Assembly (NCBI GenBank): GCA_028554645.1
Contig: JAQOOI010000021.1
Location: 1,736,001-1,800,000, forward strand
Direction of reading: 5' to 3'
Length of the DNA: 64,000 nt
Source: Omphalotus guepiniiformis
Lineage: Eukaryota; Basidiomycota; Agaricomycetes; Agaricales; Omphalotaceae
The notes beneath the pieces were generated by a model, which saw only the letters and a program-made list of their open reading frames with translations, ran no database searches and had not been told where the DNA came from. The translations under genes were made by a program, and so were the position numbers. Positions 22,671 to 35,035 of this stretch are shown here, piece by piece (position 1 is the first letter of the stretch; each line of letters begins with the position of its first letter).

Positions 22671-24092
22671 TCAGTCAAATTGGGGGATCTCCAACCCAGC
22701 GGCTTTCGCAATCTGAATCGTATTTTCAGCCTGAAAGCGCTGAGTTAACACGCCACATATATGTAGGATAATGCATGTTACCTGTTTAATCATAGGTGCA
22801 TCAATCATTTCACCGTCGAGGCCAATTGCGCCTTTCTGTGACGCATGAGCAGCCTTCATCCCGTGAAGAATTTTTGCGGCACGAAGAATTTCTGAGAATT
22901 GAATGCAATTGGTCATTTAGAAGTGTAAAGTAGTTTCCAAATTTACCTTCTGAGGTTGGGACGAATGTAGCTTGTATGGTCTCTACCTGGGATGGATGGA
23001 TGGCTTGCTAATGAAGTATACAATGAGCAACGCTGATATAACACAGGAAAGGATACATTTACCTTGCCAGAGAAACCCAGTCGTCTTCCGTCCTCGCATT
23101 CATCTTTTAAATAGTCGATGTCTTTGTAGTGAATACAGACCTGTAGTACGCTCAGAAAAGGTTATTCGAGCACTGAGTCACAAGGTTGTGCACCATATCA
23201 ATGGCTTCGAGACCAAAGGCTTTCGCAGCTATTGCAATCTGAGAGCGGGTATATAGCAGCTCTTGACGAGAGCGTGTCCGTATAATAGAGGTATCTGCGC
23301 AATCTGAAGGAGAATTCGTCAACTGTCAATCATTAATATGTAATAGGTACAAGAAATAAGCACAGTCTTCGGCAGCAAACTAGTGAGACTCTCAGTTGAG
23401 GAAGACCGAAAACTGTGAATTGATTAACGAACCAACAGACCGCTCACGACTCCGTCTTGTGTCGCGTCATGCTCTGAGCGCCATCCTGCGATGTCCCCTA
23501 AGTTCCACAGTGCCTTGGCGCTCTCGATGCTCGGTACAATACGCAGAGGAATCTCACGTGGGTACTTTTGGAACACCTCATGAATGTGTCTAGAGGCGTA
23601 ATGGAGGTCTTGTGCAGTGTGAACTTTCGGAAGAATGAGTGTCCGAACAGCAGCTGACTGTAGCTACTTGTCATAGTCAGAATAATATCGAATCAAGCTA
23701 TGAAATACTCACTATCGTCGCAATGTCATCCCGAAAAAAAGCTGAACTGCTGTCGTTTACCCGGACTGCAATTCGTTCCGCTTCAGGGATGTTATCTTGC
23801 TGCACCAATGTAAGACACCGCGACAAGGCAAGGCTGATAAATTAAATACACAAAGAAAGCTTTTCAGCTTAGTCCTGGCACTGTCTTTATTTGCAGGTGC
23901 GGGCGAAACGCTGTCTTCGAGGTCGTAGATGATCACGTCCGACTTCACATTCAGAGACTTATCGAGCATACGGTCAGAAGAGGAGGGCACGTAAAGATAC
24001 GAGCGTCGTATTCTGGCATTTCCGGTGCTTAGACTCCTGGTGGAAATGCTGAAGGAAGCCCTTGGGCGAAAACTGCGAGTGGACAAGTACAT
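22671..24092 (-). CDS. Mitochondrial citrate lyase beta-like protein (citramalyl-CoA lyase type, CLYBL)
   Basis: This is a member of the HpcH/HpaI aldolase (CitE) superfamily; the animal counterpart CLYBL cleaves citramalyl-CoA to acetyl-CoA and pyruvate. I chose the ATG at 24092 because it begins a clear mitochondrial presequence, MYLSTRSFRPRASFSIS, rich in Arg and Ser. The mature part follows with RRSYLYVPSSSDRML and the metal-site segment IIYDLEDSV. Further exons give LILPKVHTAQDL, IPLRIVPSIESAKAL, VVSGLLVNSAEDY, RRLGFSGKQAIHPSQVETI and AHASQKGAIGLDGEMIDAPM. The family order is complete with no break. An upstream in-frame ATG at 24179 would add 29 residues and bury the presequence. It is divergent from the Ppc89-like gene with 176 bp between starts. 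Confidence 0.88.
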
Positions 24093-24268
24093 TGACAATG
24101 AAAGTGGACCGGCTAAGCGGTCCGAATTCCCGAGGATCTGAAGCTTAACATCACATGACTTACACGGTACACGTGACATATCGCGCTTGAGAAGCAGTTG
24201 TTGATTTCTATTTGAGGGGAAGCGGCTTTCCTGCGTTCTCTCCGCATTCGCTGTGTTCCGAGTCTACG
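24093..24268. promoter_or_regulatory. Short divergent promoter (CLYBL-like / Ppc89-like)
   Basis: Only 176 bp separate the two start codons, so the genes probably share one promoter region. It includes the palindrome-like CACGTGAC/TCACATGACT elements near 24150-24180. Confidence 0.45.
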
Positions 24269-27200
24269 ATGAAGAGGTCTTCGAGCTCATTCAATCTCTC
24301 CTACGGCATTCCTGGAGATGAGCTCGAACAGGATCGCATCCAGCTAGAGCACAACCTACAGCATACAGACCTCTCTTTTCGTCTCTCGTCTCAAGGAGAT
24401 GAGTACAATAACAACGACAGTATAGAATATCCCAGGCACAACTCTGCCCCTTCCCCTTTTCCTGACTTTGGCTCCTTTATTCATCGCTCTGGAGGTGAAT
24501 TCGAAGGCGACACCCAACATGCTTGGTCATATCGTACAGGCGATGACGACGAGGGTATCCATCCCTATGGCGGCGAGACTATGTCCACCGCTGCACATCA
24601 CGCGAGTGCATTGACGCTGACCGCCGGGCTTGGAGGGGCTAGAGGGGCTAGGCGTGAAGCCAGTTTCAGCGGGGCAGAGTATGACCCTGACAGGCCTCTC
24701 CACGATATTATCGGTGGGGTCGACAGTAGACTGAGCATTTTTGATGCGGACCCCTCAAGGTCGAAATATACTGTAGGTTCTCTTGCTCTAAAAGCAAAAC
24801 ATGGCTGATGTTCAAACAGGCTGGCGGTGTGACGTTCGATCCTGTAATTGTTGACAGCACCGCTGAACTTGACAGAATCCTTGAATCGGGTCATGCACCT
24901 CCCCCTGCGCTTCACTCTCGCTCGGCTCGCGCACCTTCTACTCATTCATCAGCTGCATCATCATCTTCAGAATCAGAGGTGCTATCACCACGCCCTAAAA
25001 TTTCCGATGCGCTTCGTCGTGTATCATTTTCTCCAAAACGTCCGCGCAGCCCCCTTCCTTACCATTCGCCGCATCATAGAACGTCTAAACTACCTCCGTC
25101 ACATTCTCTCACGAGCTCAAGTCATCCTGCACTTTCTCCTCTTGCCCGCGAAGCTTCTCTTGTGGGTGATGAAGAACAGAACCTACCCACACCTAAACCT
25201 CGTCAATCATCTAAGCGAATCAACGCTTTCAACACTCCTCAGCCTGAAGTACGTCTTCAGCCCCCAACTCCCTCTTCGTCTACGTCCAAATTTACCCAAA
25301 AAGCCCGGGGTCTGGCGAAGGAACTCCAGGCTGAAGTTGAACACGCTCGGCAACCATCGCAGCACAAGGCACGATCCAGCGACTCGAAGCACGCCGTTGA
25401 AATGATGGATCTCGAAAGTCCCGCCGTTCGGAGAACGGGACTGCAGCAAAGATCGTTCAACTCGTCTCGCTACTCGCAGGGCAATATTTCGAAGAGTCGA
25501 ATTCATCTGCCCGACGTGACAGGTCTGACCAATGCGGTAGAATCACCAGCAAAGGGCGCATTGAACCATTACCCCTATCAAGGGAGCAAAGAGCCCAGAG
25601 ATGTGGAAGGTAAGGTTTTGGACCGTTTTGAGCCGTTTGCTTCAACTCACGATATCTTTTCAGTTCATTTGTTGACGGCAATGAATGCTATTCAGAGCAA
25701 GCTAGAGCATCTCGAAGATGAGAATGGTATCTCCCGTCGCAGAGTGAGGGAGCTAGAACATGAGCTTGAGGTGTGCAAAAGAGAAGTAGCGCGTGAGCGG
25801 ACTAGAGTGCTGGAGAAGGAGGACGCAATCATGCAAAATCAACGGGAGCTTGAGCGTGCCGTCGCTGATGCTAAACGTACCATGAAGGGTAAAGCAAAGG
25901 CAAGAGACACTAGTGTCAATAGCGAAGCCAACGCCTCCGTGCGTTACAAGGAGGCTGTGGCAGAGAAAAAAGGTTAGCTTCTTCATGTCAGTATTCCGCT
26001 GTTCAGACAGAAAAGATTGACAATCGATCTTGCAGCTCTTGAATCTCTCATATCCACACTTCGCGCTCATTTGACGCGCCTCACAGCGGAACTATCTTCG
26101 CACCAGCAGCTCCTTATCGAGCTCAGGACCTTACGTGAATCTGATGCACGGGCTATGAGAGAGAAAAGTGCCGAGGTTGCGCGACTGAGAGACGAGGTCG
26201 AGAGGCTTGCTGGAGAAGTAGAGGTCCTGCGCGGCGTAGTTGAAGAGGGTCTGAAAGAGAGACGCCTTGCACGTGAGAACTCGCAAATATCTGGACAGCC
26301 CACTGCTTCTCAAGGTGCTTCGGAGTCTCTTGGAATCCAGGAGGCTCTGGAAGAGACTAAGGAGGATGGGGAAGACCTTGCGCACGAAAACGAAACAATC
26401 GAAGCCAAAGACGGAGAGGAGGATGAGGACGAGGATGAGGACGAGGATGATTTCGAAACCGATGAAGAGCCTGAACCTTTTGATCCCATCTCGATTCCTG
26501 GATCCTCACGGGAAAATGTGGATATCCCTGACAAAACAATGCGTACGGACCACGCCACCTTGGGAACACATACCACAAATCCTCTGAGCACCTCGAAATC
26601 CGACCGCTTCATTGACGATGCGGAACTTGAGCGTATTTCGGCTGATGTCGAGGAAAGAAGATCGGAAAGATCTGTTTCTGGAGTGTCACAATCCCAATTC
26701 AATTCTAAAGTTCTGGCGCCATCGCGATCGGTCTCCCCTGCTTTGATGGCCTCGACTCTGCCATCCAGGCGAGCCACTGTAGCAGACGCGTCAGACATGG
26801 ATGAGTCCATAAGAAATCCTACTTTTGCTGACGAAGATAGGGCCTCTTCTCCGGTACTCAGCTCACGCTCTCTCAGACTCAGACGGGGACAACAGGAACA
26901 ACATTCCCGTAGTCAACTGAAGCCGAACACATCTCGTCCTGCAGCGCCCACTCCAGCACACGCTACGACTCATAATGCGCGGTCCTCGCGACCAGCTGAT
27001 ACTGATGCATCGGTTGAAACACCATTTCCGCAGATTCGTGGTGAAAGACTGGAGAAACTGTTTTTCAGTGCGCCTGAACACAACGCGAAGACCTGCACTG
27101 TCTGCCTTCGGCGGCAGGGCCCTAAAGGCAGGGAAGCCAGACCGACGTCTCCCTCCTGGTTGCCTAGTCGTATTGGTCAAGTGACAGGGCATCCAGCTTA

Positions 27201-27827
27201 CCACAATCACGATGATGAAGACGACGATGAGGGTTTCGCCGAAGGGTTTGAGGAGGCAGAATCAATGAATGAGCGCGACCGCGTTGCTCTTGAAACAAAG
27301 AGAAGAGGGAAGCAGAAGGAAAGCGCGCGGTTCTCTGACCGGGATCCCGTGCAACCATACCGAGACAGGTATGAACAAAGGAGAAACCTCCCCCAGCAAA
27401 CGGTTCTGTCGCGTGTCATTCGCGAGCTGGAAGATGATTTCGCTCATTATAAAAGGTATTGTCCTAATATGATTACCTTACCATCAGCTCATTGTTTATT
27501 TGCAAGTGTATATGTTGAACTAGCTGACCAGTACAAAGAAATGGATCCCGTCTCGGACGTTCCTCGGAGGAATTTACTTGCTCAGCATTTGAGAGAAGTG
27601 GTTGATGTTCTCGAACAAAAGGTATGCTTTTTGAGGTTCGCGGCTCGGCCATTTTCTGATTTGGTTTGTAGGGTGACCAAATAGCATCACTCTATGACTT
27701 GTTAACCTTCAAAGACAAAGCGGTATCTGAATCTACTACTACTGGCCAGTTAAAGCCTCGACCTGCACAAGCCGCCAACTCATTACGCGCTGCCACTGGG
27801 CTGAGACGGCACCCTACTTTCGCTTAA
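24269..27827 (+). CDS. Spindle-pole-body protein, Ppc89/Cep57-like
   Basis: This is a large coiled-coil protein (about 1,100 residues). The N-terminal half is Ser/Pro-rich and disordered (24269-25600). Coiled-coil segments follow: HLLTAMNAIQSKLEHLEDEN to about 25890, and LRDEVERLAGEVEVLRGVVE at 26180-26250. A Glu/Asp-rich stretch lies around 26420. The motif HNAKTCTVCLRR (27083) and the final block VIRELEDDFAHYK, IYVELADQYKEMDP, NLLAQHLREVVDVLEQKGDQ and IASLYDLLTFKDK match the Cep57-type microtubule-binding C-terminus found in fission-yeast Ppc89. The expected role is a structural anchor of the spindle pole body. ATG 24269 is the first in frame. The introns in the last 400 bp are short and typical. 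Confidence 0.85.
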
Positions 27828-28757
27828 GTGTATGTTGTCATCTCTTTGGGCTACAATTTGCGATATATTCCCTCATTCCGAGCAGCATTATCTTGTATGA
27901 TTGACGATATATTATTTTTACATATGTACATACATACTACTCATTTGGACGTTGAGCATTTGATCTCCCAGCAACCTGTATCTAATACATTAATTGATTA
28001 TCTAGAGACGTTTTCAAGTGAACACATGGTTGTTCGTAGCACCACAATTTCAAGGCTTGAACAGGAAGCCGGAGGTCAAGATGTGTGGATTATCCGATTG
28101 TACATAAGCCGATGGATTGTACTAAGCAAACTAGGACAGCGAACGAGGAAAAGATGTATGTAGGGCATAAATAGCAGGCTAAATAAGAACGGGCACAAGG
28201 AATGTCGTCAAAGTGCGGGGAAAACCGCAATGTAAAATTTGAATGCAATTGAAAGTAGACTACAGAGATTGACGGAACGTATTCAGCCAGCATATACGAT
28301 AAGGGAATAGAAATCACAAGGAAAGAAGGGAGATCCTGCATCTTCCACCTCGAATAAGAGGTGGGCGTCAGTCAGAGCGGTGCAAATGATGAAAGTACGA
28401 ATAATACTCGTCGAGTCTTTTTTGTCCATGTCATCCGCAAACTATTCCTTCCTATCCCTAACTCCTATTAATTAGGATCGACAAATTCTTGTTCTCTCTT
28501 CGCTCGTCCGGCCGGCTATAAATGTACAGAATGCAAAGAATTAAGACAAAAGATAAGAATGTGATACAATCTCCCTCCTCCCGCAACGTCTGGTTGGAAG
28601 TGGCGAAAGGATGAATTCATTCTGAAAGATCGTGAGTGCGTCGTTCGTTCCTCTTCGTTTCTCTTCGACCATCGCGTGCATTGTGGCGACGAAGAGCACT
28701 TTGGTGGCTCCCGCGCACACACACACATGCGGAATCTCTCCCGCTTCCTCTGCCATA
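27828..28757. other. Intergenic region between convergent genes
   Basis: This 930 bp holds the two 3' ends (Ppc89-like on plus, Ypd1-like on minus). A short CACACACACAC run lies at about 28720. No coding or RNA gene is seen. Confidence 0.5.
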
Positions 28758-29478
28758 TCAGGCACCTTCATCGCTGTGTTCTTTATACCACTGTCTCATC
28801 CACCGCTCAGCGGCATCATATTCACCCTTGACTTGGCCCATTAGCTCGGAGATCATGTCTAAAGCCTGCTCTTTGGTGAGTTCTACACCAGCTTCCTCAT
28901 CTCGCATTTTCCCATAGTGTTGGATCTTCTCGCACGAGTGCTGGACTTTTGACACGCCAAGGGTAGCTGACGATCCCTTGAGAAAGTGCCCTAGCGATGA
29001 GAGTGCGGCTAGATTCTTAGCTTCCCTGTATAAGATGAGCAACTTTAGACGTATTCCGGAGGATCGCACCAACTCACAAAGCTTCATCCATATCAATGAA
29101 TGTCTGGCCTGCCTGTTTGTAATATGCTTCTACCATCTCTCTCGAGAAATCGTGTGTATCGTCTTCATCGAGATCAAGAATCTGTTTGAAGGTCTCCATG
29201 TCAATCACCTCATCTGGTGGCGTCGCTTCAGTCTATCGACGATTTGCATTCCGATGAATGAGAAAAGAGCCAAGATATGATTGTGTGAATACACAAACCT
29301 CCTCCTGGTCTTCTGACTCATCTTTATCCTCTGGGGGTGACGAAGCGGCAGTCGCTGCTGTTGGTGAAGGGGGCTGCTTTTCTACAGGAGAACCTTTGTC
29401 GACAACTGCTGGAGGATCTGGGGAGGGTTTGTCGATTACATTTGGATTCGAAGATGCGGAAGAATTTTCAACAGACAT
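28758..29478 (-). CDS. YPD1: Histidine-containing phosphotransfer protein, Ypd1-type
   Basis: This HPt protein relays phosphate from hybrid histidine kinases to response regulators (Ssk1/Skn7) in osmotic and oxidative stress signalling. Three exons give about 200 residues. Residues 1-65 are a Pro/Ser/Glu-rich extension; then VIDMETFKQILDLDEDD, DFSREMVEAYYKQAGQTFID and the phosphorylation helix SLGHFLKGSSATLGV, with the phospho-accepting His at about residue 125. The C-terminal helices (ISELMGQVKGEYDAAERW) complete the four-helix bundle. The acidic Pro-rich N-terminal extension is longer than in yeast Ypd1. Start ATG at 29478 is the only good choice. Fungi usually have one such gene, so it is probably essential for the HOG branch. 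Confidence 0.9.
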
Positions 29479-30140
29479 AGTGGGAGGGATGAGGAGAGCA
29501 GAGATGAGAGTGAAAAGTGATAATCAGTACATAGTCACATGACGTCATCCAATACCTCTGCCCTACTCACCGGATGGGGACACTCAGCTCGACATTCCTC
29601 TCAGAGGTCGAGGCCCACAATTCAACTCTTGATCTGTTTCTTTGCGGATGAATAAACTATCAGGTAGACTCTCTGTCTCGCTGAGAATAGCTAATATCGA
29701 GATATCGATCCAGTCGAGGCCTGTCCCAGAAGATCTTCTATTGTCAAAGTTGACCAATAACTGGGCAGTCCATGCAGCCGTGCGGCACAGCGTATGAGGC
29801 ACCACCCACGGGAAGGATGATTTCCCCTATGTATGATTGAAACCTTTGTAAAATGTAAAACGCATATAATCCAAGCTTCCAAGTTCCATACCTATGTATG
29901 TGGTATATATTTCATCCTGTGACCCCATTATTTAGGCTATTTACCCATTTAAATTACAACATTTCAAGGCGTCGCGAGAGCGCTTCAGGCGTGAGAACTC
30001 CTCCATTCCACAACCCTCGACAGCCGGCGCCTGCGTACGATTTACTTCATTTTGCTTCGAAACAAACTTGGTGATGCAGAGTCCAGTACATAATCCTTTT
30101 TTCAATTCTCCCCTGACCACTACAACGACGTGTTGAGGCT
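29479..30140. promoter_or_regulatory. Divergent promoter region (Ypd1-like / unknown small protein)
   Basis: This 662-bp interval separates two divergent start codons. It includes TGACGTCA-type sequence at about 29538 (CATGACGTCATCC), a CRE/ATF-like palindrome 60 bp upstream of the Ypd1 ATG, which would fit stress regulation by a bZIP factor (inference). No gene is seen. Confidence 0.4.
29539..29546. promoter_or_regulatory. CRE/ATF-like palindrome upstream of Ypd1-like gene
   Basis: TGACGTCA is the full 8-bp CRE consensus bound by Atf1/Sko1-type bZIP proteins, which act downstream of the Hog1/Sty1 pathway. It lies about 60 bp upstream of the minus-strand ATG. Confidence 0.5.
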
Positions 30141-30869
30141 ATGGTGAGCACTGTGTCTACTATTCACTCCCGTCGACGCTGAATTTCATTGCGAAATAGC
30201 CAAATAACAAGAAATCACGCCTTCGTAGACGTGCTCACCCGCAGACGGCGCGTGCTTCTCCTACAAATCCTGAACCAGGGACTGTCCTCGACCCTTCTAG
30301 CTCAGATGAATCACTGAGCACCGTCACTTGGTACAGACAAGGTTCACTCTTCCCGTCGCCTCCAGACCTGGACCTCATGTACTGGGACACCGCGACCAGA
30401 ATTAAACTGAAAGAAACATGTCCGGAAGTGACCTATTCTCCTGTGACCTGGGATTACTGCTTGCGTATGATCAACGACTCTGCTGCCGGGGCTAGTTCCT
30501 CCACTGCGCTTGAGAATTATCCATTCGAGCTGACGTGCGTCGTCTGGTTCACGCGTATCGCACGTACGAGCAGAGCGCGTAAACCTGATGCCCAAGCTGG
30601 TGTCGTGATGCTCGATTCCAAGAAGATTGTAGGGCTCACTCCTGGGTACACGCAGACACCTTGTGAGTCTCATGTAAAACTTAGCTGGCAGCTGTTTCAA
30701 CTGAAGTATACCTTTAGGTGCAATGTTCCTGCCTGCAAAGCGGCTGCCGCCAGATGCTCTCAACCGGCCTTTGACTATGGATGATCCACATGTCTCTATT
30801 GCTCTCGCTCGAGATGAAGGTATCGAGGTGGATTACTTGCTGTCGTATTGGGAGAGGGACCATGCCTAA
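30141..30869 (+). CDS. Unrecognised small protein
   Basis: I do not recognise this protein. The proposed first exon is the ATG alone (30141-30143), followed by an intron to 30199. The second exon (from 30200) reads MPNNKKSRLRRRAHPQTARA with its strongly basic start, then an acidic/Ser stretch, WYRQGSLFPSPPDLDLMYWD and FELTCVVWFTRIARTSR. A second intron (about 30664-30718) leads to CAMFLPAKRLPPDALNR, VDYLLSYWERDHA and the stop. It gives about 200 residues, with no signal peptide, membrane segment or repeat. The splice-consistent frame over two introns supports a real gene. The exact start is uncertain because an ATG-only exon is unusual. Confidence 0.55.
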
Positions 30870-31066
30870 GAGATCACTATATGATTTACTGTTTCGTATC
30901 ATGAGGTGCTTCCAGATCTTGAATATCCCGTAGCTTTTACCGTGTGTTTACAGAGAAAGAAATCATAGGGACGGTCCATCATATTAAAAAGCCAAGTTTG
31001 TAATAGTGATCTATGAGAGCGTGAATTCCAACTTCGAGTGTCCCTCTGCCAAACCGTTCTTGTATC

Positions 31067-34000
31067 TTACGAGGAAAGATCAAAAGCAGTGTCCAAGAAC
31101 TGTTCAATTTCCTTCTTGTGCTGTGACTATAGTTGCGAGTTAATCAGTCGTCTTTTCATCAGCGCCAACCTGTCAAATGAACGAACCTTGGATCCAGTAG
31201 CAACCGAGCTCGTAGGCTCCCGTCCGGCATACTTGGGATACTTGCCCTTGTGGTACTCGGTCTGTTGGCCGGCAGTGTAGATACGAGGACCGACGTAGCT
31301 CCATGCACCGTTGTTCAGAGGCTCCTCCTGACACCAAAGAGTTTCGGCGTTGGGGTACTTGTCGAGGTGAGGGGTTAGCTGGAAAAGAGTAAGTCATTAA
31401 CAATCTCATGATGAACGGGGCGACTGACCAAGTCGTAGGGGAACGGCGAAATCTGCTCGATTCTGCTAATAGCTATATCATTGATGCCCCTCTCTTCTCT
31501 AGCAGCGAGAAGAGTGTAATATACTTGACCTGTCAAGATACATATTTAATAGTAGTAAAAATATTTTGTGGCATAGCCAACGTACCAGTACACAAGACGT
31601 GGCGTTTGATATCTTCCGGAGCAGCCAAGTTTTCAGGGTGTGGATCAGGAAGATACCTCTGGAAGCTGGTATCGTCAATCATTTCAGAAAGGTCGGAACG
31701 AGCCTTAGGATGACGCAGGAGGTTCTTCGAGAAGAACAGAATGAGCGGTTTACGGAAGTCACGGTGAATCTGGCGACGGAGGACGTGGAACTAGAGGTTG
31801 ATGTCAAGATCGGCGATTAGTCAAGAGATACCTAGAAGTTAGACGCACGTAGTTAGAGGGGGTGCTGAAGCGCGAATGAGAAAAGAGTCAGCAATACGAA
31901 TAAACTATCACGGGAAGCACATACGTAGGATAGACAACCTGCATATTACAATCCTGATGTTGTCTTTCAATCTTTTCGGGGCTCGGGAAGACGTGAGGAT
32001 GATCGTCACAGAGTTGTAAGAACCTCTCGATCCTGCCACTGGAGTGTTCCGGTCCCTGACCATCATAACCGTGGGGCAAACTCATGACCAGACCAGTCCT
32101 TTGCAACCATTTTCTTTCACCACTCGCGATGAACTGATCAATGATACACTGCGCATTGTTCGCAAAGTCACCGAACTGAGCCTCCCACATTGTCAGGCAA
32201 TCGGGTGAGACGAGAGAATATCCAAGTTCGAAACCAAGCGCTCCGAATTCAGAAAGGGAGGAATTGCAAACAACGAAACGGGCCTGGGAGGAGCCAAGGT
32301 CATTGAGAGGAACGTACTGCTTCTCAGTCTCCTGGTCATGTAGAACGGCGTGACGCTGTGAGAAGGTACCGCGTTCCACGTCTTGACCCGATACCCGAAC
32401 GTGGATTTTCTCCAAAGCAAGGGATCCGAAAGCAAGAGCCTCAGCGGTGGACCAATCAATGTTCTTACCCTCCTCGATGGTCTTGGCACGAGTATTCAGG
32501 ATACGAGCGAGGTTGCGGTGAACGGTGAAGCCATTAGGATAACTGGAGATAGCCTTTCCGATACGCTGGAGAGTAGCCTCATCCGAGCCAGTGGGCCGAG
32601 TAGGAAGTGTCTGATCGGCTAGCTGCTTGGGCGAAGGGAAACCCTGCCATGATGCAGACAACCACTCTTTGCTCGTGGGCACGTAGTCCTTCGCAGCTCC
32701 AGCAGCCGTCTCAAGCATACCCCAAACCCATTTCTTGTGCTCCTCAATGTCCTTCTCCGTGAATGTACCTCGGCCAACCAGGAACTTTGAGTACTGTGTC
32801 AAAGCGGTAGGCTGTTGCTCAATGGCTTTGTACATCCTCGGCTGAGTGAACATCGGCTGATCCGTCTCATTATGACCGTACCGTCGGTAACACACAATAT
32901 CAATGACAACGTCCTTCTTGTACTTGGCCCTATAGTCCGCTGCTAACTGGCACACGAAAGTAACCGCCTCGACGTTATCACCATTGACGTGGAATATGGG
33001 AGCATCGATGGACTTGGCGATGTCGGAGGGGTAAGGGGTGGAGCGGGCGAAACGAGGATCAGTGGTGAAACCAATTTGATTGTTCACAATCAAATGTATA
33101 GTTCCTCCTGTACCATAGCTGGGGAGATTGTGGAAGCCCATAGTTTCGTAAACGACACCTTGCCCAGCGAAAGCCGCATCACCATGAAGTAAGACACCCA
33201 TAGCAGTGTTGTGAGTGGTCTCGTCCTGTTCAAAGTGCTGAATAGCGCGAGTTTTTCCAAGAACGACGGGGTCTTCGGCTTCAAGATGGGACGGGTTAGC
33301 CACGAGGGACAGAGAAACCTTCTTTCCAGACGGAGTAGGACGGATGTAGTTAGCGCCGAGATGATACTTGACGTCACCAGCGGGCTCATCGTCCTCAGCG
33401 CCACTGAATTCGTTCAGGATGGCTTCGACCGGTTTCCGGATGACATTGGCAAGTACATTGAGCCTACCTCTGTGAGGCATACCCATGGTAATATGTTTGA
33501 CGCCGTGCTCGACAGAGCGGTCGATGAGAGCTTTCATACCAGGAATGAGAGCCTCACATCCTTCAAGGCCGAAACGCTTTTCATTGGGATATTTAGAGGC
33601 AATGAACTTCTCGAAAGACTCCGACCAGATAAGTCGGTCAAGAATCATGCGTTTCTCATCAACGGTGTAGTTCCAAGGCTTCGGAATTTCGACCCGCTCT
33701 CGAATCCAATCACATTGGTCCTTGTCCGGGATGTGCACATACTGAATACCAACGGCACCACCTAGACAAAATAAGTCGAATATCATTCCATGTAGGGTAA
33801 AAGGTGTGCTTACAGTAAATACGTTTGCAGAGCTTGATTAGTTCACCCAACTTCATTGTTTTCCTATCCTCGGTCGCAAAATGAGGAAGAATACCAGGTC
33901 CAAGAGTGATGTCTTTCTCGAGGTCGCGCTCAGTAAACCCGTAACGACTAAGCTCGAGTTCGGGAGGTTGAATGTTATCGAGATCAGCATCAAGAATGCC

Positions 34001-34478
34001 GAGCGGGTCAAGCTCAGCAACATGATGCCCACGGACTTGATATGCACGAACTAGAAGTTGGACCTGCGGAAAAACTTCAGTGTTTCGCAAGCAATCAACC
34101 GTAATAACTCACCTTCAAATGATCATCAAGCTCTGCGCCGCTAACTCCTGATAAAGCAGGTGCACCATCGGCAGGTGCAGCGACGAGGCTGGGTGGTGGT
34201 TGAAACGCCTGAGGACTGCTCAGACCCTTGTCCAGACCGGAAAAGTATGCGTTCCACGACGGGTGGACAGAGCTGGGGTCCTGCCTCCAATATCTATACA
34301 TTTCCTCCGCATAATAAGCATTGGTACCGTTTGCAAAGTTATCATTTGGAGAAGGAGATTTGGCAGGTGTTGCCAGGTCACGTCTAGGACGGTAAAGGGC
34401 CGGATTGTGAGACGCAAGAGCGACGACGCCCGACCTTGACCTGAGGTTCAGACGTCGTATAGCTTGCCTAGTCAACAT
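31067..34478 (-). CDS. KGD1: 2-oxoglutarate dehydrogenase E1 component, mitochondrial
   Basis: This is the thiamine-diphosphate-dependent decarboxylase subunit of the 2-oxoglutarate dehydrogenase complex of the TCA cycle. The start (34478) is followed by a mitochondrial presequence ([19 protein letters not shown]), then [20 protein letters not shown] and [20 protein letters not shown], the N-terminal region specific to OGDH E1. The large exon (31888-33786) holds [43 protein letters not shown], the ThDP motif running from [10 protein letters not shown] to VNNQIGF, and [14 protein letters not shown]. The transketolase C-terminal part has [20 protein letters not shown], and 3' exons give [20 protein letters not shown]. 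The last exon ends [10 protein letters not shown]. About 1,000 residues, complete. Introns cluster at the 5' and 3' ends. Confidence 0.97.
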
Positions 34479-35035
34479 TTTGAAAGGAAAACGTAGACTG
34501 AGCTACGGGTATGGAATGGTGGTGGTCACTGATCAAGTTTATATTTACACACTGACTGAAGACTGCCCGGAAGGACTGACAAACACGCGCCGACAAATGC
34601 CGATTTCGTCTTTCTCTTATTCCGCGCCAACGCGATGCTTGCATTCAAGTTGACCCGAGAAACAGTTCTTTATATACGAGCAATTGACATCTTCGTGTCA
34701 AAATTGCCAAATACTCAACCAACGTATTATTTAAGTGAAGCACCAATCACAAAAGAGTTTTTGGAAACAACTCGTGGTCAACATCCATCCGGCCCTGCCT
34801 GTCCTTCACATGGAAGCTTGAGCTTGAGCGGATTAAACCTTCAGCTTGAGGCTTGAAGAACATTGGTAAGTCGTTGTGTTGTAGTGTCGTACGGCTTACG
34901 GGAATAAACGTTATAGCGTGAATGCTCTCTTCACATAGCGACGACATGCGTGTGCAATTGTGGACTTCGTACTGTGTTCAAGTTATTTACTCCGTGGCAT
35001 TCAAACCTTCTTCGTCGATACTTATGTTACTCAGC
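34479..35035. other. Intergenic region upstream of the OGDH gene
   Basis: This 557-bp stretch contains the promoter of the minus-strand OGDH E1 gene and the 3' untranslated region of the CoA-transferase gene. No gene is seen. Confidence 0.5.

Noticed and set aside
26300..26810. Minus-strand Ser-rich frame opposite the Ppc89-like gene
   Set aside because: It is an antisense shadow of the acidic coding stretch.
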